Of a stretch of DNA of 64,000 nt, positions 25,561-37,600 are shown piece by piece. Both the position numbers and the translations under genes were made by a program. The stretch spans positions 6,214,036 through 6,278,035 of the forward strand of contig JAQFVV010006231.1 of assembly GCA_028023455.1 (NCBI GenBank), in the 5' to 3' direction. Position 1 is the first letter of the stretch; every line of letters starts with the position of its first letter. Source of the DNA: Epiperipatus broadwayi (Eukaryota > Onychophora > Udeonychophora > Euonychophora > Peripatidae). The notes below the pieces were generated by a model. That model did no database searches. It was not told the origin of the DNA and saw only the letters and a program-made list of their open reading frames with translations.

Positions 25561-26005
25561 CTTCTTTGTCTCGTGGAATGTTACTAACGGTACATTACTT
25601 GACATGTTACCTAATTGCAACTCAATAAAAACATAGATATTTAACATTTTCCCAAATAAAAGTTCAATACAGTACATTGTAAAAAGTCTTATAATTATTG
25701 TTTTAAAAAATCTGAACATTTCAGTAGTTTAAAATATAAAAAAATCCAATGAAAACAACATTTCAATACAATTCAAATATAAACTCTGTCATCAAGCCGT
25801 AATTATTTTATAAATTGTGCGAATTCGGAAAATGTATTTGCTGCTATGCGACATACATGCTGTACTGCGACACAATATAGTGGCCTGCATTCTGTAGTAC
25901 AACAAAAAAGTTGTATTATAGAAAACGCAGGTTCAAATGTGTCGGCAGCGGAAACAGCATTTTTATGTGTTTTGGCGCGAAAACCGTGCCATAGAGCGGC
26001 ATCTT
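25561..26005. repeat. Dispersed repeat, copy 2
   Basis: This is the same family as 31-440. The copy has an additional ACATGCTGTACTGCGACAC segment near 25855 that is absent from copy 1. Upstream material with tandem and telomere-like repeats may belong to the same element, but nothing equivalent is visible because copy 1 begins at the window edge. Confidence 0.7.
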
Positions 26006-26044
26006 TAGCTAAAAGATGAGTACCATTTATTTTTACATATATAT

Positions 26045-26203
26045 ATTCGACATAACTTCACTTGCGAAATAAAAATAGATCAAAATTATTTTATTTCAAA
26101 ATTAAATCGTTCTTTGTTAACATTCCCGTCCACTAGTAAACATAATTTGCACTCTTAGCAAATTACTCTCTTTGAGCCCCCGCGAGTGAAGTTTGTCGAA
26201 ATA
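26045..26203. mobile_element. Short TIR element (MITE-like)
   Basis: The left end (about 26046) reads TATTCGACATAACTTCACTT. The complement of the right end reads TATTTCGACAAACTTCACTC. This gives terminal inverted repeats of roughly 25 bases around about 110 bases with no coding capacity. Confidence 0.6.
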
Positions 26204-26491
26204 AAAAAAAATCAATGCATGAAATCTCATGCTAAAATTACTATAAAACAAATAAATAAATTCATATTTAAATAATTAAATATATTAAAAATTGAAAATT
26301 ATGGTGAGCTTGAGTTATGGAAACATTATAATTTAAAAGAAAAGGGTTAAAGAATCAACTAAAAGATTATCAAAAAACAATAACTTTAAACATTCTTCTT
26401 TTTAGCTTTAAGAAATTATATTTACATTCTAATAATAGTTTCTTCTAACTTCTTGATGAATGTATAAATTTTAAGCTCTTCGGCATTTTAC

Positions 26492-26735
26492 CTTGGTGCT
26501 CCTCGGGATGAGTTCTGTGGGCAAATGTCGATGGCTTGTGGCATTTGAAGGTCAGTTCTAGCAGCAGTATGTCATGAGGTTTCACATCTCAGGAGGGAAT
26601 GGGCAGTGATATACTCTTTTTACTACTTGATCGTCATGGCATGGAGACTTCTAAAACTCTTTCTTTCAGTTTCTGTTTCTCTCTTTTCTGTGTGTCCCTC
26701 TCTCTCCAAAAATGGACCACTATTTATACCTTTCA
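26492..26735 (-). promoter_or_regulatory. Possible promoter plus first exon (minus strand)
   Basis: On the minus strand a TATA box (GGTATAAATAGTGG, complement of about 26717-26730) is followed by a leader of about 200 bases that is far richer in G+C than its surroundings. The leader ends at a strong donor, CCAAG|GTAAAATG, at 26491/26492. The last ATG in the leader opens a 17-codon frame (MPQAIDICPQNSS...) that stays open to the donor. Earlier ATGs stop quickly. This is the arrangement of a first exon or of an LTR-derived promoter; I see no downstream partner exon. Confidence 0.35.
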
Positions 26736-29700
26736 ATTTCTTTGCTGCCTGAGGTGATTTGCCTTTTGAAACAATAGAAATTATGCTTTTATTCTAATTT
26801 TAGAAAGTTTGTACCTCAATAAGGATCAATAGATTTCAATATAATTTTATGTTCGTTTTTACTTTTAAGATAATGATATAGGATCTCTACTAATTAATGA
26901 ATAGAAATTCCAAAGTAAATGGAGTTTTTGTAATTTCTAAGTGTTTTTAATTTAAACATTTATTTTAAACTTCTTATCGAGGTACAAATCTTTCAGAAAA
27001 GGCCATCTTGGATTCTTGAACTAAAAAAATAAGGCATTTTAAACATACATATATAAAATATATATAAAAAAATCAAAAATTATTATTTGAATTTTTTCCT
27101 TTTAATAATATAAACGGAATAACTTATTATGTTAGTACAATTATATATATTATTAACACTATCCAAAATACCTTTTAGGATTTATTCAGAATAGTTAAAA
27201 AAAATGTTAAAAAATGTTTTTTTTTAGAATAATAAAAAAAAAGCTAACGTTAGTAAAATAAATGATTAGGTGGGTCAGACTGTGAAATGGCAAATCTGAA
27301 TCAGATTTACCATTTCAATATATATATCATAAAAGAAATACAATAAAGAACCAATATGTGATATGATAGCAAAGTAAATAATAAAGAATATTAACTCAAA
27401 GGATTAGTCATTTATACATTGAAAATATCTAAGGAATACTATTAGTAAAACATATAACAAATAATATAAATGGTCATGTCATGGTGTGGCATTGGTTATT
27501 TTAGTTAATTTAAAAGAGAAAGGCTCTTACTGTTTAAGTACTCAGTTTAAGTAATCAATTTCATAGCCATAAATGAAAAATCAAGCATTTTGGATGAAAG
27601 CTATCTAAAATTTTATTAAAAGAAAAAAATTTAGACTTTTCAACCTTCCCTCTCTACTCTCTTCACATTTTGTTCCGTTGGACTGTTCCAAACTTCTGAA
27701 TTAGACTATTTGTACTTTCAAAATTAAGACAGAGATAATAAAAAAAGACATATCTATACAAAAGAGAAAAAAAACAACATTTACAACATTTCATGAATCA
27801 ATGAGGTGATCAGGCACAAATGTTCATCAGAGTCCTTTTTTCATAATAGTTCTTACATTTTATGCATTTTTCTCATTATAAATGTTGATAATTTCTTATT
27901 ATGAATAGCACATGCTAAACATATATGGGGGATTTTGTTCCATTCCTCATGTAGATTTCCATCATGCATGGACCCAAATTATCAGGCACTTAAATGTAGA
28001 CAGGTAGTTATTAATTTCACATGGCTATAGTGGGTAAGTGTTCCACCTGATGACAATCATTCTAGCCAAAATATATCATATTTTGCAATATATATACAGG
28101 TTTATATATATATGTGATTCGCATTTAAAAAATATATATAGAATACAATTATTTATTATTTGCGATATTGGCTATATAACATATTCCTGTCATTAAAATT
28201 TTAACAGAATAAATTATTTTTTTCTTTTGAAATATTTTTTTTTTAATTTATAAGTTATTTGAAACTTATCTGATCATCTAACTTGTATGAAAATCTTCCA
28301 TTTGCTTCCTTACTTTATCAATAAAAAAAAATCGACATTTGTAGAGACACTGATTCAAACAGTGTCCATTTTGTAGAAACATGTTATTAAAATAACTGCT
28401 TCAACAAAGTTGACCTTTCATGTCAAATGCACAATTTTAAAGAAGAAAGTGTCTTAATTGTTTTTCTTTTTATACCCATGTCATTCCCATTGTTTATTCG
28501 CAGTGTGTGCCTATTGTTGTGTTATATAAATATTGTGATTATCAATTCATTTAAAAAAAAATAATAATAATAATATCTCCTCCTTATATTCGGTTGCTTA
28601 GTACAACACTTGACTTTTTGTCCATTGCTATGACTATTTTTTCATCGTTCAAGTCATTGTCAACATTTATTGTAGATGCACAAGATCTTCAACACAATAT
28701 AATTGTTATTATATATATAAGTTTGCATGAATTTTCCTAATGTTTATATTTCTTGATTAAACACTAGAATTAATTTTATTACAAATATATATGTGTGATT
28801 TCATGGCAAATGACCTACCATTCCCACTATTTAATATACAATTAATACTTTGTCATAACTATTTATACATTTATATTTTTAAGAGTATTATAGCAAAACT
28901 TATTTACTTTATATTAATATCCTAACTAAAAGACAATCCAATATTTCAGGTGGCTAAGGTTTGTGTGGGTGTGATTTTAACTACCTTCACAATTCACACA
29001 CATATATATATATATGAATGTGCAAACATACTTATAATATTAGGTAAATTATTTGTAAAATGCTTAAAACAACAATAATCTATAATGAAATGACTGCATT
29101 TTTGCAAAGGCTTGACAAGACTATATCAATTATCTTGAAGGTTTTCACTCAGAAAGAGGAAAAGCTAATGAATATATCAAGATAGTATCAAGAGTTCTTT
29201 AGCCTTTTTTTACAAATAGGTGCTAGCATATCTAGATCACAAATTATGTTACAAAATGTAACAATCAGTTTTATACCTTTATAGCTCTTCCATAGTCTAC
29301 AAGTCTTCGCGATATCTTAAAATTTATTTAATAATGTTATTGTGACTCATGATTTAATTATCATCATTTAAAATATTTCTATAACAGTTTATCCAGATTA
29401 AAGTTTGTTAAATTTATTTATTTATAATGTATGGGTACATGATTAAAGTACAATTTAATGTAAATAATGTCCAATAGATGAAGTGGATATAACTAATTGA
29501 TGTGTTATTTGTCTAATTAAATATCTTGAGAAGGTCTCAATGGAGATGAAAGCCAGTTTGATAAATATTAAAATATAATTATCATTAATTGTTTATTTCA
29601 ATCTTATTTAGATTATTTAATTTATCCAGGTTTAAACAAAATTTAATGTTATTGCAGTGCTCCATTATAGATCAAGGTAAGAAACACATTGTTACATTTC

Positions 29701-30049
29701 ATTATATCATAATTGTGACATGCTCTTGCCTTAAAATTTTTGTGGTGAATAACTAAACTGTCATTACATAACAATATGTTGATTCAAAGATGAAAATGCA
29801 AGCATCTTGTAGAGGAACTAGTTACCAGTCAACTATACCCTTGTTTTAATTCATGCTCAGTTTTTATAATTAATGAATTTAATCAGGAAATTATTAATAT
29901 ATAATATAACTTTCAGATTTTGTTTCAATTACATGATGTAGAAACAAAGCATGCCTACAATCTATGAATAATACCAATTTCACTTAAGTCTTTTTTTAAT
30001 TTAGTTTTTAAAACATTATTTAGAATAAAAAATTATCAATAACCATTTT

Positions 30050-30235
30050 TAAACCATTAAACATCATATGATCACAATTTCTTATGCTTGCTCATAACTG
30101 TTATTAAAACAGGCAAAACTCTCCATACAGTAGTGTCACTCAGTGCAAGCCAGAATAATCAATGGATGCCAGAAGGCTTGTGCATAAAATCCCTATCTAG
30201 TGCCTACCATCCAATATCATTTTTATTAATATTTA
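30050..30235. repeat. Single-arm copy of the 5.6-kb foldback family
   Basis: It shares CATCATATGATCAC, ACTCTCCATACAGTAGTG and AATCAATGGATGCCAGAAGG with the palindrome at 5580-5925, then diverges after CCAATATC. A 158-codon frame running through it (30088-30564) begins inside the repeat, so I treat it as chance. Confidence 0.75.
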
Positions 30236-31284
30236 GTAGGGGGAAAAAAGCTAAAATTTTAAAACATGCTGTATATTTATCAAACTATGTAAAAATAAAT
30301 ATGTATTATTTTGCAAATAACTATATTACTCCATCACTGAATTGTAATAAAGACAATCCTAATTATCATGTATTTAGAGAAAACATTGAAAATATTAAAT
30401 ATATCCTTAATGCATTTTTAGTGTTGCATACCCTTGCCAAAGGCAATTATTACATTCAAAACAACAACAAATGGAAATATCAAATTGTACATTTATATGT
30501 ACATGTTTCAAAATGTACTCAATTTAACACTAGTAGATTTTGTGTTTTTATTACCTTATTATAGAACCAGGTTTCTTTAATAATATAGATTCAATAAGGA
30601 ATAAAGAAATCTAATAGTGGCCAATTACAACATGCACACATAAATGTAAATTTCATATTTCCATTTATTGTTGTTTTAAATATAATGGTTGCCTTTAACA
30701 AGGATGTTTAGCACTGAAAATGCATCATGAATGTATTTAATGTTTTAAATATTTTCTCTAAATATGCATTATTAATATTGCCTCATATATATGTAATAAT
30801 ATTATAATTAGATATCTGTATTTCTTCAAATCAATATACGTAATCTTATAGTTGAATATTTATAAATACAGTAATTAGATATATGTAAAGTATTTTTCAG
30901 AATTGCAAAGTAAATAATAATGTTTCAGCATTCGTTTTTTATGACCATAATAAGTCATTTATTTATGGTTTTAACTTTTATTATAATAATGTAAAAATAT
31001 TGTAAATTGGGAAAAATAACAACAAAAGGAAAATAAAAGAAGCTATGCTAATATACAAATGCAAACAAGACTTAATTAATAGACAGACAGTAAACATTAA
31101 GATCATGGAATTGTGGAAAGGTTAGACTTTCAAAGTGTTAGTTGATCAAGACTATGAGGATAGTCAAAAGCACTCCTAAGTGGATAAAGTTTTTAAAGTT
31201 ATACTTTACATATATCTAATTACTGTATTTATAAATATTCAATTATAAAATTACACACACACATATATATATATATATATTCAG

Positions 31285-31419
31285 GTAATGATTCCCAGAA
31301 GAAGAAAAAAAGATTTATTTCAAAGCTAAAACTGCTATTTCCTATAATTGCTAAAGAATCAAACTTTAAATCAAATATAAATTCTGATGATTACTCTTTT
31401 GACACTTCTTCAATATCAG
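31285..31419 (+). CDS. Exon C of the large plus-strand gene
   Basis: The acceptor is TATATATATTCAG (AG at 31283-31284) and the donor is TCAG|GTATTG at 31420. The 135 bases split as 2 + 44 codons + 1, phase 1 in and out, consistent with exon B. Frame 0 contains a stop after 14 codons, which supports the phase-1 reading. The product is Lys-rich at first (NDSQKKKKRFISKLKLLF), then Ser/Asn/Asp-rich (SDDYSFDTSSIS). The family is not recognised. The similar lengths (132 and 135) and the shared symmetric phase of exons B and C make them skippable cassettes by structure. The frame must continue past this exon, and I could not find the next exon with confidence. Confidence 0.6.
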
Positions 31420-31752
31420 GTATTGAAATAATTTTTTTTTATAATCGTACTATTTTAAAATGTTAGTCAATGGCTAATTAATTGTCTTATACCTTAATAC
31501 TATTAATATAGAACCTTATGCAGTTTAGTGCAGTGGAAGAATTGAAAATTCAAATAGTACCTGGATTGAAACACAGTCTGACACTTTAACTAACTGAGCA
31601 TCATATGGATTCAATAAATAAACGTTTCAATTTTTTTTACTTCTCATAATTAAATATTACATGATATTTTGAATAGCTAAGCACTTGATTTTTTAAATAT
31701 AACAATTTATTTAACCAATGATGTTAGACTCTTTATTTTACTATTAGGTATT

Positions 31753-32267
31753 CAACCCACCACTCACCACTCTATCTCATATCACTGGTACACATGAATA
31801 CATATATGTCAAAAAGATAAATAATCACCAATATACATATTTCATGCTAAACCAGCAATCATCAGTTGGTCCACATTATCATCTCTACCCATATATCCAA
31901 TAAGTGCTCAGATATATCTTAAGATAGGTAATCTTCATACTTTTCTGCCCATTCCTTGTATATGTACTAAATGGATTGTCCTGTACATGAGGGGACAGAT
32001 TGACTTTAGGTCAACATGGGTGTGACAATAATCTTGGCCTCAGGGTGGCCTTTGGGTGTTCCATCATCAGATTTTCAATTGGATGGATGGTTGAAGAGTT
32101 GGAGTGTGGAGTGGATAGAAGCCTGTCCATTAAAATATGAACATTGGTTATCTTAACTGATGATTGCTAGTTTATCATGAAATATGTATATTTGTGATTA
32201 TTTATCTTTCCAAAATATACGTTCAAGTGTATCAGTTATATGAGATAGAGTGGTAAGTGGTGGGTTG
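31753..32267. repeat. Foldback element, longest copy
   Basis: Arms of about 210 bases run inward from CAACCCACCACTCACCACTC at the left and its complement (GTGGTAAGTGGTGGGTTG) at the right. It shares AAACCAGCAATCATCAGTTG and AGAAGCCTGTCCATTAAA with the palindrome at 20029-20423. The centre (about 31970-32050) includes a non-palindromic block with CCTGTACATGAGGGGACAG. No reading frame is seen. Confidence 0.75.
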
Positions 32268-32462
32268 TGTGAAAGTCTATATATTACATATATTGTTACA
32301 GGTACATAGTAAGCTTATATTTCAGTTATTATTAGGTATTCATTGATTAAATCTTTGTTGCATTAAAAATAATAATTGAAAACAAAGATCATCAACACAG
32401 CTAATACAATTTGAAATAAGCTTGAGAAGTTAGTCATGTGTCAATTTTTAAGAATAAATGCA

Positions 32463-33200
32463 TTTTGAAAATATATAAAGAAGTTTAAAGAGATTCCAGT
32501 CACTTTCTTTTAAATATTCTTTGGTTGATATATGCATGAAAAAATGGACCAACCATTCTGCTGTATATTTATATTTTAATTAATGAATCATCATCAGTTA
32601 TCTTGGATTCATGCCAACCTTTAGTGTAAATATGACCATCCATCATATATTAATTCCAGAAAAATACCTGAATTGCTGTTACAACATCAATATTTGGTTC
32701 TTTCTATAAATTAGTCAATTCCAATACAATCACACTTTAATTAAGGTATAGTTACAGACATTTAATTCTTGATCAAGAAACCTAATGTTGAAATATGTAA
32801 TAGAAAAAGAAATACTTTGAAACTATATAAAGAAATCGGGTGAGATGCATTACACATTAAATTGTTTGGTTATCATACACATGAAAAAATGTACACAAAA
32901 ATTAACAAAACATTCTGCAGTATGTATATATTTCTGATAAGCCATCATCAGATGCTTTGAAATGAAGCCAAATCTTTCAAATAAATATATCAACTGTTCA
33001 TTTCTTATCAATGTTGACAAATTAATCAACTTATTATTCAAGTGTAAATTTTGTCATCGTGATCAAATGATTATATAAAAATAGAGTCTTATTTAAGTTA
33101 TACTGTGTATTATTTGAATCCATTTTGATGACATAACATTCATCCTTGTCAAGATTCTTAATAAAGAACTATGTTTCAGTAATGAGATTGAGCATGATAA
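32463..33200. repeat. Very diverged tandem duplication, about 350-bp period
   Basis: TTTGAAAATATATAAAGAAG (32463) and TTTGAAACTATATAAAGAAA (32816) begin two similar blocks. Each then has CATGAAAAAATG, ACATTCTGC-GTAT and a CATCATCAG motif in the same order. Similarity is patchy. Confidence 0.35.
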
Positions 33201-33309
33201 AAAGAACAACCACTGATATATATATATATGGTGATTGATCATTCAGAATAGATGAATTAACAAAAAAAAAATGTTACTTTCTTCAATTTTATAATTAATT
33301 AATTCCAAA

Positions 33310-33705
33310 TTGCTTTTAGAAGAGAAAAATAAGTGGCCTTCACAAATTAATACATGGTATACTCCAATTAAGACTTTATTTTTATTATATAATAATGAAA
33401 ATATTAAATATAATATTATCAATCTCTATAGGGAAAGAATTTTTTATCGTTTAAAAGAATTCAAAAGATCTTACGTTATAAAAGCTAAATTATTATGTAA
33501 TCTTGCATTTATAACCCATAGTAGAGATACTAAAATAATTCCAAAGTGCTGCAATTTAAAATTTTATTGCCTCTCTTATAAAGTAAACAATATTCTACAG
33601 ATGACTAGTCAAAAAATTTTAATATCTTTTATTCATGATATCCGGGGGGAAATGTATATCATATTGATTGTTTTTTGTTTGGATAATATTATTCATCCAG
33701 TTTAC
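33310..33705 (+). pseudogene. Possible N-terminal piece of a Penelope-like element
   Basis: A frame open for about 130 codons includes VIKAKLLCNLAFITHSRDTK followed by IIPKCCNLKF. This resembles the N-terminal region of Penelope-like proteins, in which a Leu/Phe-rich segment precedes an IIPKGL-type motif. Penelope-like RT sequence lies on the same strand from 38720, and a LINE with a clean 13-bp TSD sits between the two, so the pieces may once have been one element. Fragments with some resemblance to RT-associated sequence continue to about 34260 but cannot be assigned. The call is tentative; the frame could be unrelated. Confidence 0.3.
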
Positions 33706-34621
33706 TGATCTATTTCAGAATTACCACAGATTCACAATTTAAAACTTTGAAACAAAAAATAAATTAACTTTATTGTTACTTAAAAAAAAAATTACTAAAC
33801 CTACTTCAATTGGTTTACAAGTTGTCAAAAATTTGTCTACATTTCAAAAAGGAAACTTTATTTATAGCATATTGTACAAAATTAAGAATACAAAAAAGGG
33901 TGACTTCTGATGGTTGCATGTATGTATATATTGAGGGTTTCATGTGTTACATAATAGAAATCCCAGGCAATATCATTGCCACTGAAGGTAAATTGAACAG
34001 ATTAAATCAAATGAAATTTCTCTACTAATAAAACAGTTTTAATTGTGTGCTAGCTTTTAAATGTATATCAATTGAAAATATCTGTAACATTGAATCTTCT
34101 TTTAAAACTATAGACTTACACACTTTAGTTCAGTGCCGATTTACTTGGCTATCTACATTATATTTTCTCTTTGTTTTTTTAAAACACTGCTTTAACTTTA
34201 TGAAAGAATACTGGGATGACTAATTAATCGATTTAAGATTATTTGAATTTGGAAAAAGGATATACCATACTACTACATAATTTTTAAATTCAAGGTGAAA
34301 TCTAAAACCTCATTACTTTTCATTGACAAATGGTTTTTTTTCTAGAGAACTTTTAGTATTATTTATCTTTTCAATTTCTTTTGTTTTGAAAAAAATGGGA
34401 TATAGTAGCGGGGGGTATATATGGTCAATTCTAAGTTTTCAAGGTTTCTTTGGATTTCTCATCATAAAATTACGTAATTAATTTATGTATGTTTGGAAAT
34501 TTTTATTCTTATTATTTGTCTTCAAAATTTTTAAATTTCTTTTTTCTTATTTGCTTTTTAAAACATGAAGAGGGAGAAAGGGGAAGACAGTGAATTGTAG
34601 AAGTATTGTGACTTTGATTAA

Positions 34622-37600
34622 AACAATAATTGTCCATAGGCCATTCTGCTTCAGGTGGAGTCGGTATTCTTCTCAGCAAGTCAACACGACCAAACAGTTT
34701 TAGCATTCTATTCCTAGATGCCAATATTATTGTCATAGAAATAGACTATTGGGGTTATCCTATCATCATAGCTTATATATATACAGCTAAAGACATTTCT
34801 CAATATCTAAAAATAATCCATATCCTAAATGCCATCAACGCTACTCGAGCCTCCCTACTATTCTTCTGGGAGACTTTAACACCACATACAATGACTTCAA
34901 CAAGAGATTTTTGCATCTAATAAATCGCAGATTAATGTGTGGAGAGGGTTTCTTCCCTCCTGAAGCCTACTCTTTCTATACTAAAACTAAAAAGTTCCTG
35001 ATTGATTTGGTTTTCTACACCCCAGACCTTCATTTCAACCTTGATGCAGCCTTGGCCCCTGTTGCTTTCTCTGATCATATGGCTCTAATCTTATAACTTA
35101 CACCTATTTCAATCCCTACACCTATTGATGGACCTGGTAAAACCATGCACATGATCACCCAATCAAATATGACAGAAGCGATAGTGTCTGAGGCATACAT
35201 TCTTTTCCAGAAAATAAACATCCTTTCCCTTCCTGCTGAGGAGGGCTGGTTTTCCTTCATTGGAATACTTCAGTCCATATTAAATCACCACACCAGAAAA
35301 ATCAAAGGACCTAATGGCCTTCTAAATGACCTAACAGACATTAATATACAACTTCAAGCATCACAGCAAAATTTCACAAATACAGAAAAAATTATCTTCC
35401 TTAAAAATCTCTACAAAATCAAGCAAAAGTCCCTTGCAGAATATATATCCATCAGAAGAGCCAAATGTTTCTTAGCACAACAACACTGCTGGATGAGAGA
35501 CTACCTCAGATGGGCACTGGGGTACAATAAAAAACAAATCACTCCCTTATCCATTAATACTAATGGAACCAATCTTATTGGCTTTCCAATGATGCAGCAC
35601 ATCAGCAAACAATTCTGCCAATTAATGCAAAAAGATGGAGCTCCTCCTATAAACAGCTGGTTGGATGCTGGTGACCCCGGCGAACATGGCATCACAGAAA
35701 TCCAAATCAAAAAGAAGATAACATCTCTCCCTGACGGCGTTCATCCTGGCCTTCATGGCATCCCAAATTTCCTTCTCAAACACCTCAGTCAATTCACTGT
35801 GCCAATTATTAAAAAAATGATTGATCACCTAGCCTCTGGCAACAGAAACATAACAGATCTTTACCCAGTGGCACTCGTGCCTTTTATTAAAAAAGCAAAA
35901 CCACTAAATGACATTAACAGTATCCGGCCAATTTCCATGACCCCATTGCTTATCAAGATAATTGAGTCAGTCATTAAAGATCAAATCCAAACTCAAATTT
36001 TTAGCCATATCTCGTCAAACCAATACGGAAAAAAGGGATCATCAACCTCGCATGCTATGTCCAATGTAACTGCACTGTTCAATTACATCAGAGGACATCG
36101 TAAATCAAAACCTATTGCTGTCCAGCTGGATGTTGCGGCAGCATTTGATTCAGTCCAGATAAACATCCTCCTGGATATTCTGTTGGAATGCAACATTCCA
36201 GCCGGGATTGTACAGATGGTCAGCAATCTGCTCAACAACAGAGAGATTTTTCTCTCTCTTGATGGCAAGATCACACCAGGCTTCAAGCCATACAAGTCGA
36301 TCCCTCAAGGATCCCCACTCAGTGCCCTTTTCTTCACAGCATACATCAACCCTCTTCTGACAGATATAGAAAAAAACCTCCCTGGAATTTTCCTTCCCTC
36401 TCTCAATAAAAACTTCAATGTATTTGCATATATAGATGACATCATGGTTGTGCTTCCCACCATTAAATACCTTCCCCATCTCATGAACATATTAAACAGA
36501 AATACAGCAAAACTTGGCCTACAAATAAATTTTAACAAATCTTCCCATCTGGAAGATAATGTCTGGTAAACAAATTAACTCTCCCTTTTCTGCAAAACCC
36601 CAAAGATACCTAGGTTTCCCAATCTACAAAACTCCAACTGCAATGGCAAGAGAGATTCAAGATGCAATCCTCCATTCAACTGAAGCCATCACCACTTCAC
36701 TCTCTAGAGTATACCTTTCATTATATGGAAAGGTTGGCCTCCTCAACATGATCATAATGCCAAAAATCTCATATTATCTTCCATTCGTTAAAATATCTAA
36801 ACAGTTTCAAAATAAAATTAACTGATTATGCACCAAACTTCTCTGGAGAGGAAGGACAGTTGCTATTAGCTTGCGAGGTATCCAACGACCATGCAGGTTC
36901 AATGGACTGTCATTCCACTCAATACAAGCAATCATTTTACAGAAAACCCACAACACTCTACATAATCTGATCCTCTCCTGTGGATACTCTAACATTATTA
37001 AAAAAATTACACCGACAGATCATCCTCCACCCTCTTCCAGTTCATGGATAGCATCCCTAATACAACACCTACAACTTTATAACCCTATAATCCCCTTTAA
37101 CCTTAACCAAAAAATCACCTTATGGGAAGCATACAATATAATCAACTATAATCAACAACCCATTAAAACCAGCCTAAAAGTAACCAACCAAAGACTCATT
37201 ACAAACTTCAAAAGATGGAGTCTGGAACCCAAATTCCTTGACTTCATCATTAAAATAAATCTTAATGTGCTACCCACGAATTGGTTTCTTTATCACCGAA
37301 GAGGTTTTACCAGCATTGACCCTATATGTGGCCTGTGTGCTCATGAAGATGAAACTATAGACCATATTATACACCGGTGCCCAAGACTTAAAACTCTGAA
37401 AGATATAATTATAATCAATTCCAACATAAGACCTGATATGATTTTCTCACTTGAAAATGCCATTCATAATGGATTTTTTTCAATAATAAGGCTTTCTACC
37501 TTTGTCCTTTATTCTGGAATTACCCCCACCACAAATCATACCATTGTTTTATCAAACGCTCAAAAAAATCAAGAAACGTGACCAGCTCCTTGCCTCCAGT

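Larger units (their letters stand above)
18174..31284 (+). other. Inferred intron 2 (about 13.1 kb)
   Basis: GTAAGT at 18174 and TTCAG ending at 31284 bound it, in phase 1. It contains the foldback, tandem, telomere-like and dispersed repeats listed separately. The remaining stretches (18750-19990, 20430-23580, 23890-25120, 26760-30040, 30240-31250) are AT-rich. The segments 22540-23130 and 24110-24540 are visibly richer in G+C but contain no frame or boundary I can assign. Confidence 0.5.

Noticed and set aside
27285-27326. Short perfect-looking hairpin (GAAATGGCAAATCTGA and complement)
   Set aside because: It is an isolated short palindrome in AT-rich DNA with no T-run or gene end to make it a terminator.
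30088-30564. 158-codon plus-strand open frame
   Set aside because: It begins inside a copy of the 5.6-kb foldback repeat, is Asn/Tyr/Ile/Lys-rich as expected from AT-rich DNA, and has no family match or splice context.
33171-33235. Short open stretch after TATGTTTCAG in phase 1
   Set aside because: It ends in a TA-repeat and a stop with no donor.
35501-36538. Minus-strand frames of 68-109 codons
   Set aside because: They are antisense to the LINE reverse transcriptase.
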